From Aliidiomarina sp047920995 (GTDB lineage Bacteria; Pseudomonadota; Gammaproteobacteria; Enterobacterales; Alteromonadaceae), in contig NZ_JBLRWZ010000014.1 of NCBI RefSeq assembly GCF_047920995.1, positions 1 to 59,972 on the forward strand: a stretch of DNA of 59,972 nt, written 5' to 3'. A program made the translations under genes and the position numbers. Positions 18,384 to 28,758 of this stretch are shown one piece after another. Below the pieces are notes generated by a model that made no database searches, had not been told where the DNA came from, and worked only from the letters and a program-made list of their open reading frames with translations. Numbering within the stretch: the stretch's first letter is position 1; every line of letters begins with the position of its first letter.

Positions 18384-21300
18384 ATGACTAAAACGACGAA
18401 ACTGACTCGCATTGCTGCAGCAGTAGCGCTTACGTTAGGTATGTCTGGAATCGCAATCGCAGATACTTCATCTGCAATGCGTGGCCAGATTGTTGGTCCA
18501 CAAGGCGAAGTAGTGGCCAATACTCGCGTTATCATCCAGCACGTTCCATCCGGTACTATTTCAACAGCAACAACCAACTCAGCGGGTGTATTTACCGCAA
18601 CAGGTTTGCGCGTTGGTGGTCCTTACATTGTTATCATCGATTCAGATGTTTACGAAGGCAAAACTTTAGAAGATATCTTCTTGCAGTTAGGTGATGCTTA
18701 TCGTTTGAATGCTCAACTTGATGAGCGTCGCGATAACATAGAGCGAATTACCGTAACGGGTCGCACAATCAATACTACTTCATTGCAAGCAGGCTCTTCG
18801 AGCACTTGGGGTGAAAGTGAAATTCGCAACATGCCAACTTTCGATCGTGATTTGAAAGATGTTGTACGGCAAAATCCATTAGCAACCGATTTAGGTGATG
18901 ATAACCGTTCACTTACGGTTGGTGGTAATAACCCACGTTATAACAGTATCACTGTAGATGGCATCGGCCAGAACGATGATTTTGGTTTGAACTCTGGTGG
19001 CTATCCAACTAACCGTTCACCGGTATCTATTGATGCTATAGAGCAGGTATCAATCCAATCAGTTCCATTTAATGCACGTTATAGCGGCTTTACAGGCGCG
19101 CGTATCAACGCAGTAACTCGTTCTGGTACCAATGAATTCCGTGGTTCAGTATTTTATGAGTTCGCCAGCGATGATTTAGCTGGCAGTCCAAAAGCAAGCC
19201 GTTATACTCCAAATGCGGCGCGGCCGAACCTTGATTATAAAGAAGAAACCTATGGTTTCAGCCTTGGCGGGCCTATCCTTAAAGATCGATTATTCTTCTT
19301 TGTAAACTACGAAGAATATTCAGAGCCAACTTCAATTGCGCAAGGCCCGTTGGGCTCATCTGCTGTTGAAACAAAGAACATTGATCCTAGCGTAATTAAC
19401 CGTATTCAGGGCATTGCTCGGGATGTTTACGGTGTTGATGCTGGTGATTGGAATGTGCAGCCGGATCAGCAAGATGAAAAAATCTTAGCAAAAATCGACT
19501 GGAACATTAATAACGACCACCGCTTATCGTTTACTTACCAAAGCGCTAAAGATGTTGCAGCCAACAATACAACTACCGGTGGCCTAACTAACTTAAACTT
19601 AAATTCTTACTGGTACACGCGTACCCAAGAAATGGATAACTTTGCACTACAAGTATATTCAGATTGGGCAAACAATTTCAGTACTGAATTTAAAGCCTCT
19701 GTTAAAGATGTAACAACTGGCCAGGATCCGTCATTAGGCCGTAACTTTGGCCAAGTGCAAGTTCGCTTCCTTGACGATGAGAACCCAGGCGGTAACGCTG
19801 GTCAAATTAACCTTGGTCCAGATCGTTCGCGCCATGCAAACCGTTTGGAAACTACTACTACAGAATTGCAGTTGCATGCTGAATACTTAATGAACGAGCA
19901 TCAAATTCAGTTTGGTATCGAACATCAAGAAATTGACGTGTTTAACGTATTCGTACAAAACTCGTTGGGTAACTTCTTCTTCGATAGCATTGCCGATTTT
20001 GAGAATCGTTCTGCCTCACAAGTTCAGTATCAAAATGCGTTCACGAACAACTCAGATGATGGCGCGGCAGAATTTGCATACAGCAGCACCGCGTTGTACT
20101 TACAAGATACTTGGGATGTGAACTGGGATTTAACGCTAAGCTTCGGTTTACGCTATGAGCGCTTTAGCTCAAGCGATAGACCAGCGTTTAACCAAAACTT
20201 CGTGGATCGCTATGGTTTTGATAACACGAACAACATGGATGGGTTAGACCTGTGGCTACCACGCTTTAGCTTCAACTATGAGTACAACGATAACATCACT
20301 ATTCGTGGTGGTGCCGGTATGTTCTCTGGTGGTCGTCCGAATGTGTGGATCTCTAATGCCTATACCAACGATGGTGTAACCATTGTTGCAGCGCCAAACC
20401 TAAACAACGTTGAAAATGTAGATATTAAGAGTGTTCCACAATCAATGCGCGATGCATTGCAAGCCGGTGATGGTAACACTACGCCAATCGATCCTAACTT
20501 CAAAATGCCATACGATACGCGTTACAGCTTAGCGCTTGATTATGCAGAGTTAGATTTAGGCCCGTTAGGTGAAGGGTGGTTTGCATCTGCGGAAGTAATT
20601 TACACCGAGAAAAACCGTGAAGTAGCGTGGACTAACCTAGCTAAAGCGGCACTACTCGACGATGCTGGCAACCAAGTTACTTCAGCTGGCGGTCGTCCAT
20701 TGTATGTAAGCTGGGATCCATTAGCAGGCCCACGTCCTGATACCGTAGGTGGCTTTAATACCAATCGCTACGATATCTTGTTGAATAACGTTTCTGGTGG
20801 CCGTAGTATCGTGTCTACTTTCAGCGCTGGTAACACTTGGGATAACGGCTTGAGCTTGCGCCTTAGCTATACCAACCAAGACGTGAAAGATATCACTTCT
20901 GGTGGTTCATCTACTGCACACTCAAACTACAACTTCCAAACTGCGATCGATAAGAACAACCCTACTGTTGGTCGAGCTTCATATGAAATCGAGCACCGCT
21001 TTATGGCGTCAGTGAATTACTCGTATGAGCTGCGCCCGGGTTACCGTTCGAACTTCGCACTGTTCTGGGACCGTACTTCAGGCCGTCCATATAGCTACGC
21101 GCTTGATACCTTCCGTTTCCGTGGTTTTGGTGATGGCTCACAAAACAACTTGTGGTCTTCAAGCAACTATTTGCCGTACATTCCAAGTGGAGCAGATGAT
21201 CCAAACGTACGTTATAGCGGTGGTTTAACCTACGCTGAGTTCTCTCAGTGGTTAGATGCAGCTAACCTAAGCCAGTTCGCTGGTGGTTATGCGGTGCGTA

Positions 21301-21626
21301 ATGAAGGCAACCGTGGCCCTTGGAACACCAACCTAGATTTCCGCTTCGAGCAAGAAATTCCAGGTTTAATGGAAGGCCATAAAGGTGCGATTTACGTAGA
21401 TATTCGTAACGTTTTAGAGATGGTTGGTATTAAGAACCAGCGCCACACTGTAAGCTTCTCAGATACTGGTGTTAACTTAGCTGCAGTGGCAGTTGATCCT
21501 GAAACTGGACAGTACATTTACAGTACACCTTTCGGTGGCTTCGATGAAACACCTGCGTCAGCAACTCGCTTCAATGCACGTGCTTCAACTTGGTCTGCTA
21601 AAATTGGTGTTCGTTACCAGTTCTAA
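18384..21626 (+). CDS. Oar-type TonB-dependent outer-membrane receptor with carboxypeptidase-like regulatory domain
   Basis: 1080 residues. Signal peptide about 1-26 (cut after IAIA). Residues 28-112 are a carboxypeptidase-regulatory-like Ig domain (MRGQIVGPQGEVVANTRVI). Next come a linker with ERITVTGR, a plug domain (about 130-260) and a long beta-barrel ending in KIGVRYQF with terminal aromatic Phe. This is the OmpA-related Oar layout common in marine Alteromonadales, often peptide- or protein-linked, but the ligand is unknown. Codons such as GGT, CGT and AAC dominate, which suggests high expression. It has its own upstream region and a strong terminator, so it appears to be a single-gene unit. 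Confidence 0.9.
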   Translation: MTKTTKLTRIAAAVALTLGMSGIAIADTSSAMRGQIVGPQGEVVANTRVIIQHVPSGTISTATTNSAGVFTATGLRVGGPYIVIIDSDVYEGKTLEDIFLQLGDAYRLNAQLDERRDNIERITVTGRTINTTSLQAGSSSTWGESEIRNMPTFDRDLKDVVRQNPLATDLGDDNRSLTVGGNNPRYNSITVDGIGQNDDFGLNSGGYPTNRSPVSIDAIEQVSIQSVPFNARYSGFTGARINAVTRSGTNEFRGSVFYEFASDDLAGSPKASRYTPNAARPNLDYKEETYGFSLGGPILKDRLFFFVNYEEYSEPTSIAQGPLGSSAVETKNIDPSVINRIQGIARDVYGVDAGDWNVQPDQQDEKILAKIDWNINNDHRLSFTYQSAKDVAANNTTTGGLTNLNLNSYWYTRTQEMDNFALQVYSDWANNFSTEFKASVKDVTTGQDPSLGRNFGQVQVRFLDDENPGGNAGQINLGPDRSRHANRLETTTTELQLHAEYLMNEHQIQFGIEHQEIDVFNVFVQNSLGNFFFDSIADFENRSASQVQYQNAFTNNSDDGAAEFAYSSTALYLQDTWDVNWDLTLSFGLRYERFSSSDRPAFNQNFVDRYGFDNTNNMDGLDLWLPRFSFNYEYNDNITIRGGAGMFSGGRPNVWISNAYTNDGVTIVAAPNLNNVENVDIKSVPQSMRDALQAGDGNTTPIDPNFKMPYDTRYSLALDYAELDLGPLGEGWFASAEVIYTEKNREVAWTNLAKAALLDDAGNQVTSAGGRPLYVSWDPLAGPRPDTVGGFNTNRYDILLNNVSGGRSIVSTFSAGNTWDNGLSLRLSYTNQDVKDITSGGSSTAHSNYNFQTAIDKNNPTVGRASYEIEHRFMASVNYSYELRPGYRSNFALFWDRTSGRPYSYALDTFRFRGFGDGSQNNLWSSSNYLPYIPSGADDPNVRYSGGLTYAEFSQWLDAANLSQFAGGYAVRNEGNRGPWNTNLDFRFEQEIPGLMEGHKGAIYVDIRNVLEMVGIKNQRHTVSFSDTGVNLAAVAVDPETGQYIYSTPFGGFDETPASATRFNARASTWSAKIGVRYQF

Positions 21627-21670
21627 TCATCTGATAAGTTATCATTTGATTTAGTAAGTAAAGCAGAATT

Positions 21671-21708
21671 AAAAACCGGCAATTGCATAGCAATCGCCGG
21701 TTTTTTTT
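21671..21708 (+). terminator. Rho-independent terminator after the Oar-type receptor
   Basis: AACCGGC...GCCGGTT stem with an inner near-paired AATTGC/GCAATC and a short ATA loop, followed by eight T. It lies 45 bases after the receptor stop codon. Confidence 0.9.
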
Positions 21709-21772
21709 ATGCCTAGATGTAAGCGCATTTCTAGATTAAACTGAGCATAAGGTTGCTGAAATTCTTATTGCC

Positions 21773-22378
21773 TTAGTTCTTTTTTGGCATGTTGGAAGAG
21801 CCCAAACCACCACTTAATACCAGCTGCAATGCTTCTGCTGGCTTCATATCAATATTCTTGGTGCACGAGCGCGGCACAATGATGGTATAGCCACCCACGT
21901 TATATGCCATAGGCAAAAATACCGCGATATGATCGTCTTCAATTAGCGACGACATACGGTCATTTTTTATCCCGCTCTTTTTGGTTACAATACCAATCAG
22001 TTCAACCTTAGATTGTGGGAGTTGAACGAGAACTACCGATTCATCAGCGAAATTCTTCCCCGACATCACATCTATTACATCTTGCATGATGCCGTAAATT
22101 TGCTTGGTGCCCGGAATTTTCATCATTACTTTGCCAGGTAAGCTCCACAACCAATCAAAGCTTTTCCACCGCGCGCTAAAGCCAATAAATACACAGAGTA
22201 AAATGAAGCAGATAATGGCCATGCCAGGAAGGTACCATTGGTTTGGTAACACTACTTCAAGCACCGGCGATAAACTTGATTCCACCGTTCTTAATAACCA
22301 GCGAATCAGTTCGATGGTAATAATCAATGGCAGTAGAATAGCTAAGCCTTTTAGTAGGCTACGAACAAATAGTTTCAT
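21773..22378 (-). CDS. DUF502 family membrane protein
   Basis: 201 residues from the ATG at 22378, which has AAGGGA six to eight bases upstream; the frame extends 13 codons further but without a better site. Two N-terminal membrane helices (about 7-28 and 45-70) are followed by a soluble part with conserved SLIEDDHIAVFLP and PTT-like GGYTIIVPRS, typical of DUF502. The function is not known. The C-terminus (GLGSSNMPKKN) is polar. Next to the MAPEG gene on the same strand with about 65 bases between. Confidence 0.85.
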   Translation of the reverse strand: MKLFVRSLLKGLAILLPLIITIELIRWLLRTVESSLSPVLEVVLPNQWYLPGMAIICFILLCVFIGFSARWKSFDWLWSLPGKVMMKIPGTKQIYGIMQDVIDVMSGKNFADESVVLVQLPQSKVELIGIVTKKSGIKNDRMSSLIEDDHIAVFLPMAYNVGGYTIIVPRSCTKNIDMKPAEALQLVLSGGLGSSNMPKKN

Positions 22379-22444
22379 GATCATTCCCTTTCGCAAACGA
22401 TAAGGTGGTAACTGCACGCTCGCTTGAATACGAGCGTGTAGCCG

Positions 22445-22870
22445 CTAAACGATGATGGCAATGATGCCCAAAACAATAACGGCAACATTCGCTAGCCAAC
22501 TTATCATAAAGAAGTAGCTGCGCGGGCTTGGGTTTTTATCTGTAGCAATACTATAGTAAAGGGCCATATGAGCAATGCGGCTTACTACCATAATCGCCAA
22601 TAACCCCTGCAACCAAGCTGGATTGGCACCGGCCAAAATAGCGAAAATTGCGCCACCGACCATGGTGCTGGCGTTTTCTAGTGAGTTTTGGTGGGTACGC
22701 CAAGCCCGGAAGGCAAAGTGGGCGTGGCCAAATGCGCGCGGTGGCTGCCCGGGGATGGCACCGGGTTCCGAAGCTTTTGCATATGCGGCGATTAACCATT
22801 GCAGAATAATAACGGCTAATAAAATGCCAACCCAAAGTAAACTGGTTTGGTACATTGTTAAATCAAGCAT
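22445..22870 (-). CDS. MAPEG family inner-membrane protein
   Basis: 141 residues, four predicted membrane helices. The segment RAFGHAHFAFRAWRTHQNSLEN, with its Arg/Asn-rich loop (glutathione site in eukaryotic relatives), is the MAPEG signature. The family contains glutathione transferases and lipid-modifying enzymes; bacterial members are mostly uncharacterised. No partner gene indicates the substrate. Confidence 0.88.
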   Translation of the reverse strand: MLDLTMYQTSLLWVGILLAVIILQWLIAAYAKASEPGAIPGQPPRAFGHAHFAFRAWRTHQNSLENASTMVGGAIFAILAGANPAWLQGLLAIMVVSRIAHMALYYSIATDKNPSPRSYFFMISWLANVAVIVLGIIAIIV

Positions 22871-22973
22871 AACTATCTCTCCAGATTAGGAATAAATTCA
22901 AAAATAACGCGTTTAAGCTATAGTGTTTGTTCATCACTGTAGAACAAACTACAGCATTCAGGGGAGAAAATAG

Positions 22974-24389
22974 ATGAATAAAACAATAACTAAGCTTGGT
23001 TTTGGCGTTTTGTTAGTAAGTATTACTGCGTTAAGTGGTTGTTCGCAACCAGATAATGCGCAACTCATTCACGTAGAAGCCTCAGAGCAAATCACTGAAG
23101 CCTTACAGGCTCGGATTCAAGGTGACGCCTCTGGTGCGTGCCTAGCCGCGGCTCGTGTGAGCCGAACGGCAACGGGTGCTTTGCAAAGCGAGCGTGGTTT
23201 CTATTGTGCTGCCAGTGATGAACATGATGCAATCACACTCCCCAACGAACATTCGCGTTATGAGATAGGTTCAGTGTCGAAAGTAATGCTTGGCGGGGTT
23301 ATTGCGCAACTGCAGGCAGAAGGGGTGCTACATCCAGATCAAACGCTTGCAGAATGGGCGCCCGAGGGTATAGAGGTGCCTCAAGTAGGCGAGCAGCCTA
23401 TTCTATTGCGCCATATGCTTACCCATACCTCTGGCTTGCCGCGCTTGCCGATATTGTTGACTCCGGAAGATGTGAATGATCCCTATGCTGATTTTACGGC
23501 AGAAGCACTTTGGCAATCACTAGCGCAAGCGGAACTGGAGGGAGAGCCCGGCCTGCAGTTTGGTTATTCGAATTTTGCTTATATGCTACTTTCAATGATT
23601 GCCAGTGAAGCCAGCGGAAAAGTACTTGATGAGCTTTACGCTCAGTACCTTTATGAACCCTTGGGTATGAATACGGCTAGTTTTTCTGGCGAAACCATGC
23701 AGCCCCGCAGTGCTGATGGCAAGCCTGTGGTGAATTGGAACTTCCCAATGAACATGCAGGGTGTGGGCGGTGTGCGCGCAAGCCTTGTTGATATGGAAGC
23801 ATGGTTGGCTGGGCACTTGGGCGCTGGGCCAGAATGGTTAGCAGCTGCTTTAGCAGTAAGCCAAGAGCCTTTGGCTCAAGTAGCTGAGGGTAAATATGGC
23901 TGGGGTTGGATGTACGCAACGGTGGGCGAACGTGAGTACCTAATGCATGGCGGCGGAACGATAGGTTTTACTACCGTTGTTGTGATCGATGCGGAGCAAC
24001 AAACGGCGAGCGTAGTAATGAGCAATGCCGCGCTATATCAAACAGGAGATATTCAGCGTTTAGGCATTCATTTATTGGATGCAAATATCCCCCCTGGAAC
24101 TCCTTATATCTTGGCAGCAATGCCAAGCACGGTTGCATTAGCCGATTACGAAGGGATTTATCCACTGTTCCCTGGCTTTTCCATTCGTGTTTTTGCAGAA
24201 GATGCTAAGTTAATGATTCAAGGAACGGGTCAGCCTGCCGCGGAGGTGTTTTACAAGGAAACAGACGTATTTGAAAACGCGATGTTTGGTGCGCGCTTTG
24301 TGTTTGAACGTAACGAAGAAGGCGAGGTAATAGCGCTTACGCTGTATCAAGCAGGCCAAGAACTACGCGGTGAACGCGAGGCGCCTTAA
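22974..24389 (+). CDS. Serine hydrolase lipoprotein, class C beta-lactamase/esterase fold
   Basis: 471 residues. Lipoprotein signal with lipobox LSGC (Cys23). Catalytic SxxK is SVSK (Ser100, Lys103), the YxN motif is GYSNFAY, and the third motif is HGGGTIGF in place of KTG, as in esterase and D-aminopeptidase relatives. A C-terminal beta-domain of about 100 residues (ADYEGIYPLFPGF) resembles the extra domains of such peptidases. It probably hydrolyses an ester or D-amino acid peptide in the periplasm; antibiotic resistance should not be assumed. GGGGAGAAA is an ideal ribosome site. Confidence 0.85.
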   Translation: MNKTITKLGFGVLLVSITALSGCSQPDNAQLIHVEASEQITEALQARIQGDASGACLAAARVSRTATGALQSERGFYCAASDEHDAITLPNEHSRYEIGSVSKVMLGGVIAQLQAEGVLHPDQTLAEWAPEGIEVPQVGEQPILLRHMLTHTSGLPRLPILLTPEDVNDPYADFTAEALWQSLAQAELEGEPGLQFGYSNFAYMLLSMIASEASGKVLDELYAQYLYEPLGMNTASFSGETMQPRSADGKPVVNWNFPMNMQGVGGVRASLVDMEAWLAGHLGAGPEWLAAALAVSQEPLAQVAEGKYGWGWMYATVGEREYLMHGGGTIGFTTVVVIDAEQQTASVVMSNAALYQTGDIQRLGIHLLDANIPPGTPYILAAMPSTVALADYEGIYPLFPGFSIRVFAEDAKLMIQGTGQPAAEVFYKETDVFENAMFGARFVFERNEEGEVIALTLYQAGQELRGEREAP

Positions 24390-24440
24390 CGTAATAAAAA
24401 CCAAGCAGAACCGGTAAGCTGAATACAGGATCAACAAGGT

Positions 24441-25151
24441 TTAGATCAGCGGCTTGCGAAACACCGCAACATCTTGGTGTAGCTCAAGTAGTTCAATCTG
24501 CCAGTGCTTAGCAATATATGCAAAGCTTTGCTCGCTGAAAAACGTGATGTGAGTGGGGTCGAGAATATATTGCCATTGGGCAAAGGCGGTAATATCCCGA
24601 GGGCGCTGGGTCATGATCACTAACAACCCACCTTTATTCAGTAATGGCACAAGCTGATCCAGCGTTGCGCGGGGGTTTGCTAAATGCTCAAATACTTCGG
24701 TGCTGGTAATGAAATCATATTGTTGTTGCAAAAGCTCAGGATAATGGGCGTAATACAGATCATAATCCGCACATTGCATACCTGCCTCATTTAACATCAA
24801 TGATAAGGTTGGCCCTGGGCCGCTCCCAAAATCTAGGCCATGTGAGCCCACTGGCATTAAGCGTAGAATCGGCTCTGCGGCTCTACTTAAAAACTTTCGG
24901 TAACCAGCATCACTAGGGTTATTCTCGTGCAAATCATAATGCGATTTTTCCGCGGTAGCGCTTAAATGGTAAAGGCTAGGTACAAATACCAGAGCGCAGT
25001 TAGGGCAACGTAAATGTACTCGACCAGCGAGCGGCTTGCGTTGCTCAGTATGCCAAACGTGAGGTGCGTGCTGGCTATCTTGCGCCGCGCAAAGAGGGCA
25101 AGATTGGGGGCTGCTATTAGTAAGCTTTGATTGTTGTTGCTGAGCGTTCAT
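24441..25151 (-). CDS. Class I SAM-dependent methyltransferase with zinc-ribbon start
   Basis: 236 residues. Two CxxC pairs near the N-terminus (CPLC about 18, CPNC about 49) form a probable zinc ribbon. The methyltransferase core follows: GLDFGSGPGPTLSLM (SAM motif I), STEVFEHLANPRATL and LLNKGGLLVIMTQRP. This resembles Methyltransf_23-type enzymes acting on small molecules or sugars. The target is unknown. It diverges from the hybrid kinase gene. Confidence 0.82.
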   Translation of the reverse strand: MNAQQQQSKLTNSSPQSCPLCAAQDSQHAPHVWHTEQRKPLAGRVHLRCPNCALVFVPSLYHLSATAEKSHYDLHENNPSDAGYRKFLSRAAEPILRLMPVGSHGLDFGSGPGPTLSLMLNEAGMQCADYDLYYAHYPELLQQQYDFITSTEVFEHLANPRATLDQLVPLLNKGGLLVIMTQRPRDITAFAQWQYILDPTHITFFSEQSFAYIAKHWQIELLELHQDVAVFRKPLI

Positions 25152-25338
25152 AGAATTCCAACTTACAGCTAAAATTACACTTCAATTTTGTGGCGCGATG
25201 CCCTAATGTAAAGCATACGCATAACGCATATCGAGTAATTAAATATACTAACAAAAATAAGCCTGTAGCACCTGCAGTTCGATTCGTGCAATTGCTATAT
25301 GAGCACTCTAAACAACCTCAGCCGCAAAAGAGAATGAT

Positions 25339-28300
25339 ATGTTGCCAGCTTCCCTGGTTATCTTTATCGCGTTTTTATATTTGGCGCTGCTGTTTTTAAT
25401 TGCCTCCCGAGGTGAGCGAAAGCAAAACAATACCCCCAAACCATGGCGTTATTCTTTGGTGCTGGGTGTGCATTGCACTACCTGGGCATTTTACGGCACG
25501 GTTACACAAGCGGCTCATTACGGTTGGTGGCTAGCGCCTACCTATCTTGGCGGCATTATCGTATTTTTGTTTGCTCATCGTTTCTTATTGAAGTTGCTTA
25601 CCGTGGTAAAGCAGCAGAACTTAACCTCCATTGCCGATCTGCTCGGCTCCCGCTACGCGAAATCACAAACCATCGCCGTATGTGTAACCTTTATTGCATT
25701 TGTGGCCTTGGTTCCGTATATCGCCTTGCAATTACGCGCGGTGAGTGCGAGCTTTTCAGCAATTACCGGCCTTGATGCTACTCGTATTCCCTGGTTTACC
25801 GATGTAAGTGCTGGGGTTGCATTGGTAATGATGGTGTTTGCCATTTTGTTCGGCGCACGGCGCTTAAGCCTTGCGGAGAAACACCCAGGCTTAATGGATG
25901 CCGTGGCGTTTGAATCCATCGTGAAATTGGTAACTTTTAGCGCGGTAGGCCTGTTTTGTACCTATCAGCTTTTTGATGGCTTTGCCGATCTGTTTATTCA
26001 GGCAGCCGCCCAGCCTGCAACCCAAGCGATGCTTACCGGCGTACCCAATGGCACTTATATTTATATAACGCACATGCTACTTGGGGCGCTGGCGATGTTC
26101 TTGTTGCCGCGCCAGTTTCACGTGAACTTCGTTGAAAACACTAGCCCAGAAGAATTGAAAAAGGCGCGTTGGGCGTTTCCGCTGTATTTGTTTGCCATTA
26201 ATTTTTTCATTCTACCGATTGCATTAGCGGCCATGTTACTCGTTCCGGAAAGCCGAGGTGAAGATATGCTAATGCTCGCGGTACCGGTGCTAATGAACCG
26301 CCCCGATATAAGCTTAATCGCCTTCATTGGTGGTTTAGCCGCCGCCACAAGCATGGTGATCATGGCTACATTAGCGCTCAGTATTATGATGTCGAATGAT
26401 GTGTTTACCCCACTTTGGTTGCGTCTGCGCAAGGCAAAACAACAGGAGTTACAGCTTACTTCAAGTTCGGTACTTACCATTCGCAGGCTTACCATGGTGC
26501 TCATTATTGCGCTGGCTTATTGGTATCACCAAGCTACTGAAAGTGGCGTGCCATTAGTAAGTAATGGCTTGATAGCGATGGCGCTGCTGGCCCAGCTGGC
26601 GCCGGCTTTAGTGGGCGGAATGTATTGGCAGCGCAGCAGCCGTGTGGGAGCAATGGCCGGTATGGCTGCTGGTACCTTGATTTGGATAGTGATGTTATTA
26701 CTGCCTTCGCTGAGTGCGCGCCAAGAAATTACTGATTTGGCGATTAGCCATGGTGTTTTAAGCAGTTTGGCGATGAATTTGCTGCTCTATATTCTCGGGT
26801 CCTTACTGTTTGCCGATAATGAAGCAGAGCAACAACACGCAGCGCGCTTTTTAAAGCCGGATAGTGAACACGCCGATACCGGTTCGAAGCGGCAAGTGAA
26901 TTGGGGCCGTTTACGTTCGGTTTTAGCCCGCTTTATAGACGATAAAGATACGGCTCAGCTTGATCAGCGGTTGGGTTTAACGTTAGCGGCGGCGCCCGCG
27001 GAAGGGCTTGTTCCGCCGGGGCTATTACAACGTATTGAACGCGAGCTTGCTGGCGCAGTAGGTACTGCCGCCAGCCGTTTAATTCTGCATGGCCTAGCTC
27101 GCAGCTCTCCCGCTAATGTAGACGATATGGCGGATTGGGCAAGTGAAGCTTCTCGCATGTATCGCTTTAATCGAGAACTATTACAGGCGAGTGTGGAAAA
27201 CATTCCCCAAGGCATCAGCGTGATTGATAAAGAGTTGCGCTTAGTGGCCTGGAATCGCCGCTATCTGGAGATTTTTAATTATCCTGAAGGCTTTATTCGT
27301 GCTGGCATGCCCGTGGTGGAATTACTACGTTACAACGCCAAACGAGGCTTGTTTGGTGAGCCTGATGCCGATATTCAGAAAGAAGTGCAAAAGCGCCTGA
27401 ATTACTTGCGCCATGGTAGCAGTTATCGTTACCAACGCGAGCACAGCGGCCGGGTAATAGAGCTGCAAGGGAACCCAATGCCAGAGGGTGGCTTTGTTAC
27501 TGCGTATACCGATATAACCGAGCTTGTGCATGCGCAGCAGCAATTGCACGAGATTAATGTTGGGCTGGAACAGCGTGTGGCCGATCGAACTCAGGCATTA
27601 AGTGAAGCAAATAGTGAGTTGGAAGTAGCCAAGCGAGTAGCGGAAGATGCCCACGTAAGCAAATCGCGGTTTTTTGCAGCGGCAGGCCATGATTTGATGC
27701 AGCCTTTTAATGCCGCATCACTGTTTTGCGAAATGTTGCGCGAGCGGCTGCGGTTAGCTGAACAGGCAGAAGAGTTTGCTTTGGCGAATCAATTGCAGCA
27801 ATCATTGAGCAATGCCGAAGAGCTACTCACCATGTTGTTAGAAATGACCAAGTTGGAATCGGGCAATTTAAAGCCAGATATTCGCGATGTGCCGCTTGAT
27901 GATATTTTGAAGCCGTTAGCGGAATCCTTTACCGTGTTGGCGCAAGAAAAGGGCCTACGGTTGCGAGTGCGCACCAGTGGCGTTCGGGTTACCACCGATA
28001 AGCGTTTGCTTTCACGTGTGATTCAAAACCTTATTTCTAATGCCATTCGATACACTGAAAATGGCCGAGTACTCTGTGGTATTCGGCGGCGCGGTAACAA
28101 CCATGTAGAGCTACAAATTATTGATACTGGAGTAGGTATACCAGCCGATAAACGCGATGAAATATTCAAGGAGTTTCACCAACTTGATGGGGTTACCGAG
28201 AACCCAGGTTTGGGTTTGGGGCTCGCTATCGTAGAACGGATGTGCAGATTACTGGAAATACCCATTGCCTTGCACTCTGAGCTAGGCAAAGGCACCAGCT

Positions 28301-28758
28301 TTGGTATTTTATTGCCCGTGAGTGGCTGGGTGCAAGATGCTGCGTTTTCTGCGCCACCGATAACCGTGGGCAGCAATCAGCAAATTCTGCAGGGCGTACG
28401 GGTGTTATTATTGGATAATGATGAAGCCTTGCGCACCGCCATTTGCAAACAATTAGAAAGTTGGGGCGCCACGGTATTTTCATGCCACTCAATAAGCGAG
28501 GCCTTAGCCGTTGCTAGTAAACCCGATTTATTATTCGTAGATTATCATCTTGATAACGATGAGGTAGGGGTTACCGGTATTCTTCGGTTACGTGAACAAT
28601 GGCAAGCAGAATTACCCGCCATTATTAGCACTGCCGATCCAGATGAGAGTATTCGTGAGCAGGTGGTAGAGATTCGCGCCGCGTTCTTACCAAAACCTTT
28701 AAAGCAGGCGGCGTTGTTGCGCTTACTGAAACGGTTACGCGTCGTTTTCAGCTTTTAG
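25339..28758 (+). CDS. Transporter-fused hybrid histidine kinase (CrbS/CbrA-like)
   Basis: 1139 residues in five parts. About 1-490 is a sodium:solute symporter (SLC5/SSF) domain of some 12-13 helices. About 530-600 is a helical linker in the position of the STAC domain. About 615-735 is a PAS-7-type PAS (NIPQGISVIDKELRLVAWN). A coiled coil and the kinase core follow, with H-box His784 in AAGHDLMQPFNA, the N box NLISNAIRYTENG and G boxes DTGVGIP and GLGLGLAIV. The C-terminal receiver has its phospho-acceptor at Asp1068 (LFVDYHL) and Lys in PKPLK. CrbS of Vibrio controls acetate use through acetyl-CoA synthetase; CbrA senses nutrient status. The partner regulator is encoded convergently with a 24-base overlap. 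Confidence 0.9.
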   Translation: MLPASLVIFIAFLYLALLFLIASRGERKQNNTPKPWRYSLVLGVHCTTWAFYGTVTQAAHYGWWLAPTYLGGIIVFLFAHRFLLKLLTVVKQQNLTSIADLLGSRYAKSQTIAVCVTFIAFVALVPYIALQLRAVSASFSAITGLDATRIPWFTDVSAGVALVMMVFAILFGARRLSLAEKHPGLMDAVAFESIVKLVTFSAVGLFCTYQLFDGFADLFIQAAAQPATQAMLTGVPNGTYIYITHMLLGALAMFLLPRQFHVNFVENTSPEELKKARWAFPLYLFAINFFILPIALAAMLLVPESRGEDMLMLAVPVLMNRPDISLIAFIGGLAAATSMVIMATLALSIMMSNDVFTPLWLRLRKAKQQELQLTSSSVLTIRRLTMVLIIALAYWYHQATESGVPLVSNGLIAMALLAQLAPALVGGMYWQRSSRVGAMAGMAAGTLIWIVMLLLPSLSARQEITDLAISHGVLSSLAMNLLLYILGSLLFADNEAEQQHAARFLKPDSEHADTGSKRQVNWGRLRSVLARFIDDKDTAQLDQRLGLTLAAAPAEGLVPPGLLQRIERELAGAVGTAASRLILHGLARSSPANVDDMADWASEASRMYRFNRELLQASVENIPQGISVIDKELRLVAWNRRYLEIFNYPEGFIRAGMPVVELLRYNAKRGLFGEPDADIQKEVQKRLNYLRHGSSYRYQREHSGRVIELQGNPMPEGGFVTAYTDITELVHAQQQLHEINVGLEQRVADRTQALSEANSELEVAKRVAEDAHVSKSRFFAAAGHDLMQPFNAASLFCEMLRERLRLAEQAEEFALANQLQQSLSNAEELLTMLLEMTKLESGNLKPDIRDVPLDDILKPLAESFTVLAQEKGLRLRVRTSGVRVTTDKRLLSRVIQNLISNAIRYTENGRVLCGIRRRGNNHVELQIIDTGVGIPADKRDEIFKEFHQLDGVTENPGLGLGLAIVERMCRLLEIPIALHSELGKGTSFGILLPVSGWVQDAAFSAPPITVGSNQQILQGVRVLLLDNDEALRTAICKQLESWGATVFSCHSISEALAVASKPDLLFVDYHLDNDEVGVTGILRLREQWQAELPAIISTADPDESIREQVVEIRAAFLPKPLKQAALLRLLKRLRVVFSF

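Noticed and set aside
22974..24389. Calling the SVSK serine hydrolase a beta-lactamase resistance gene
   Set aside because: HGGG in place of KTG, lipoprotein targeting and the extra C-terminal domain point to an esterase or peptidase relative.
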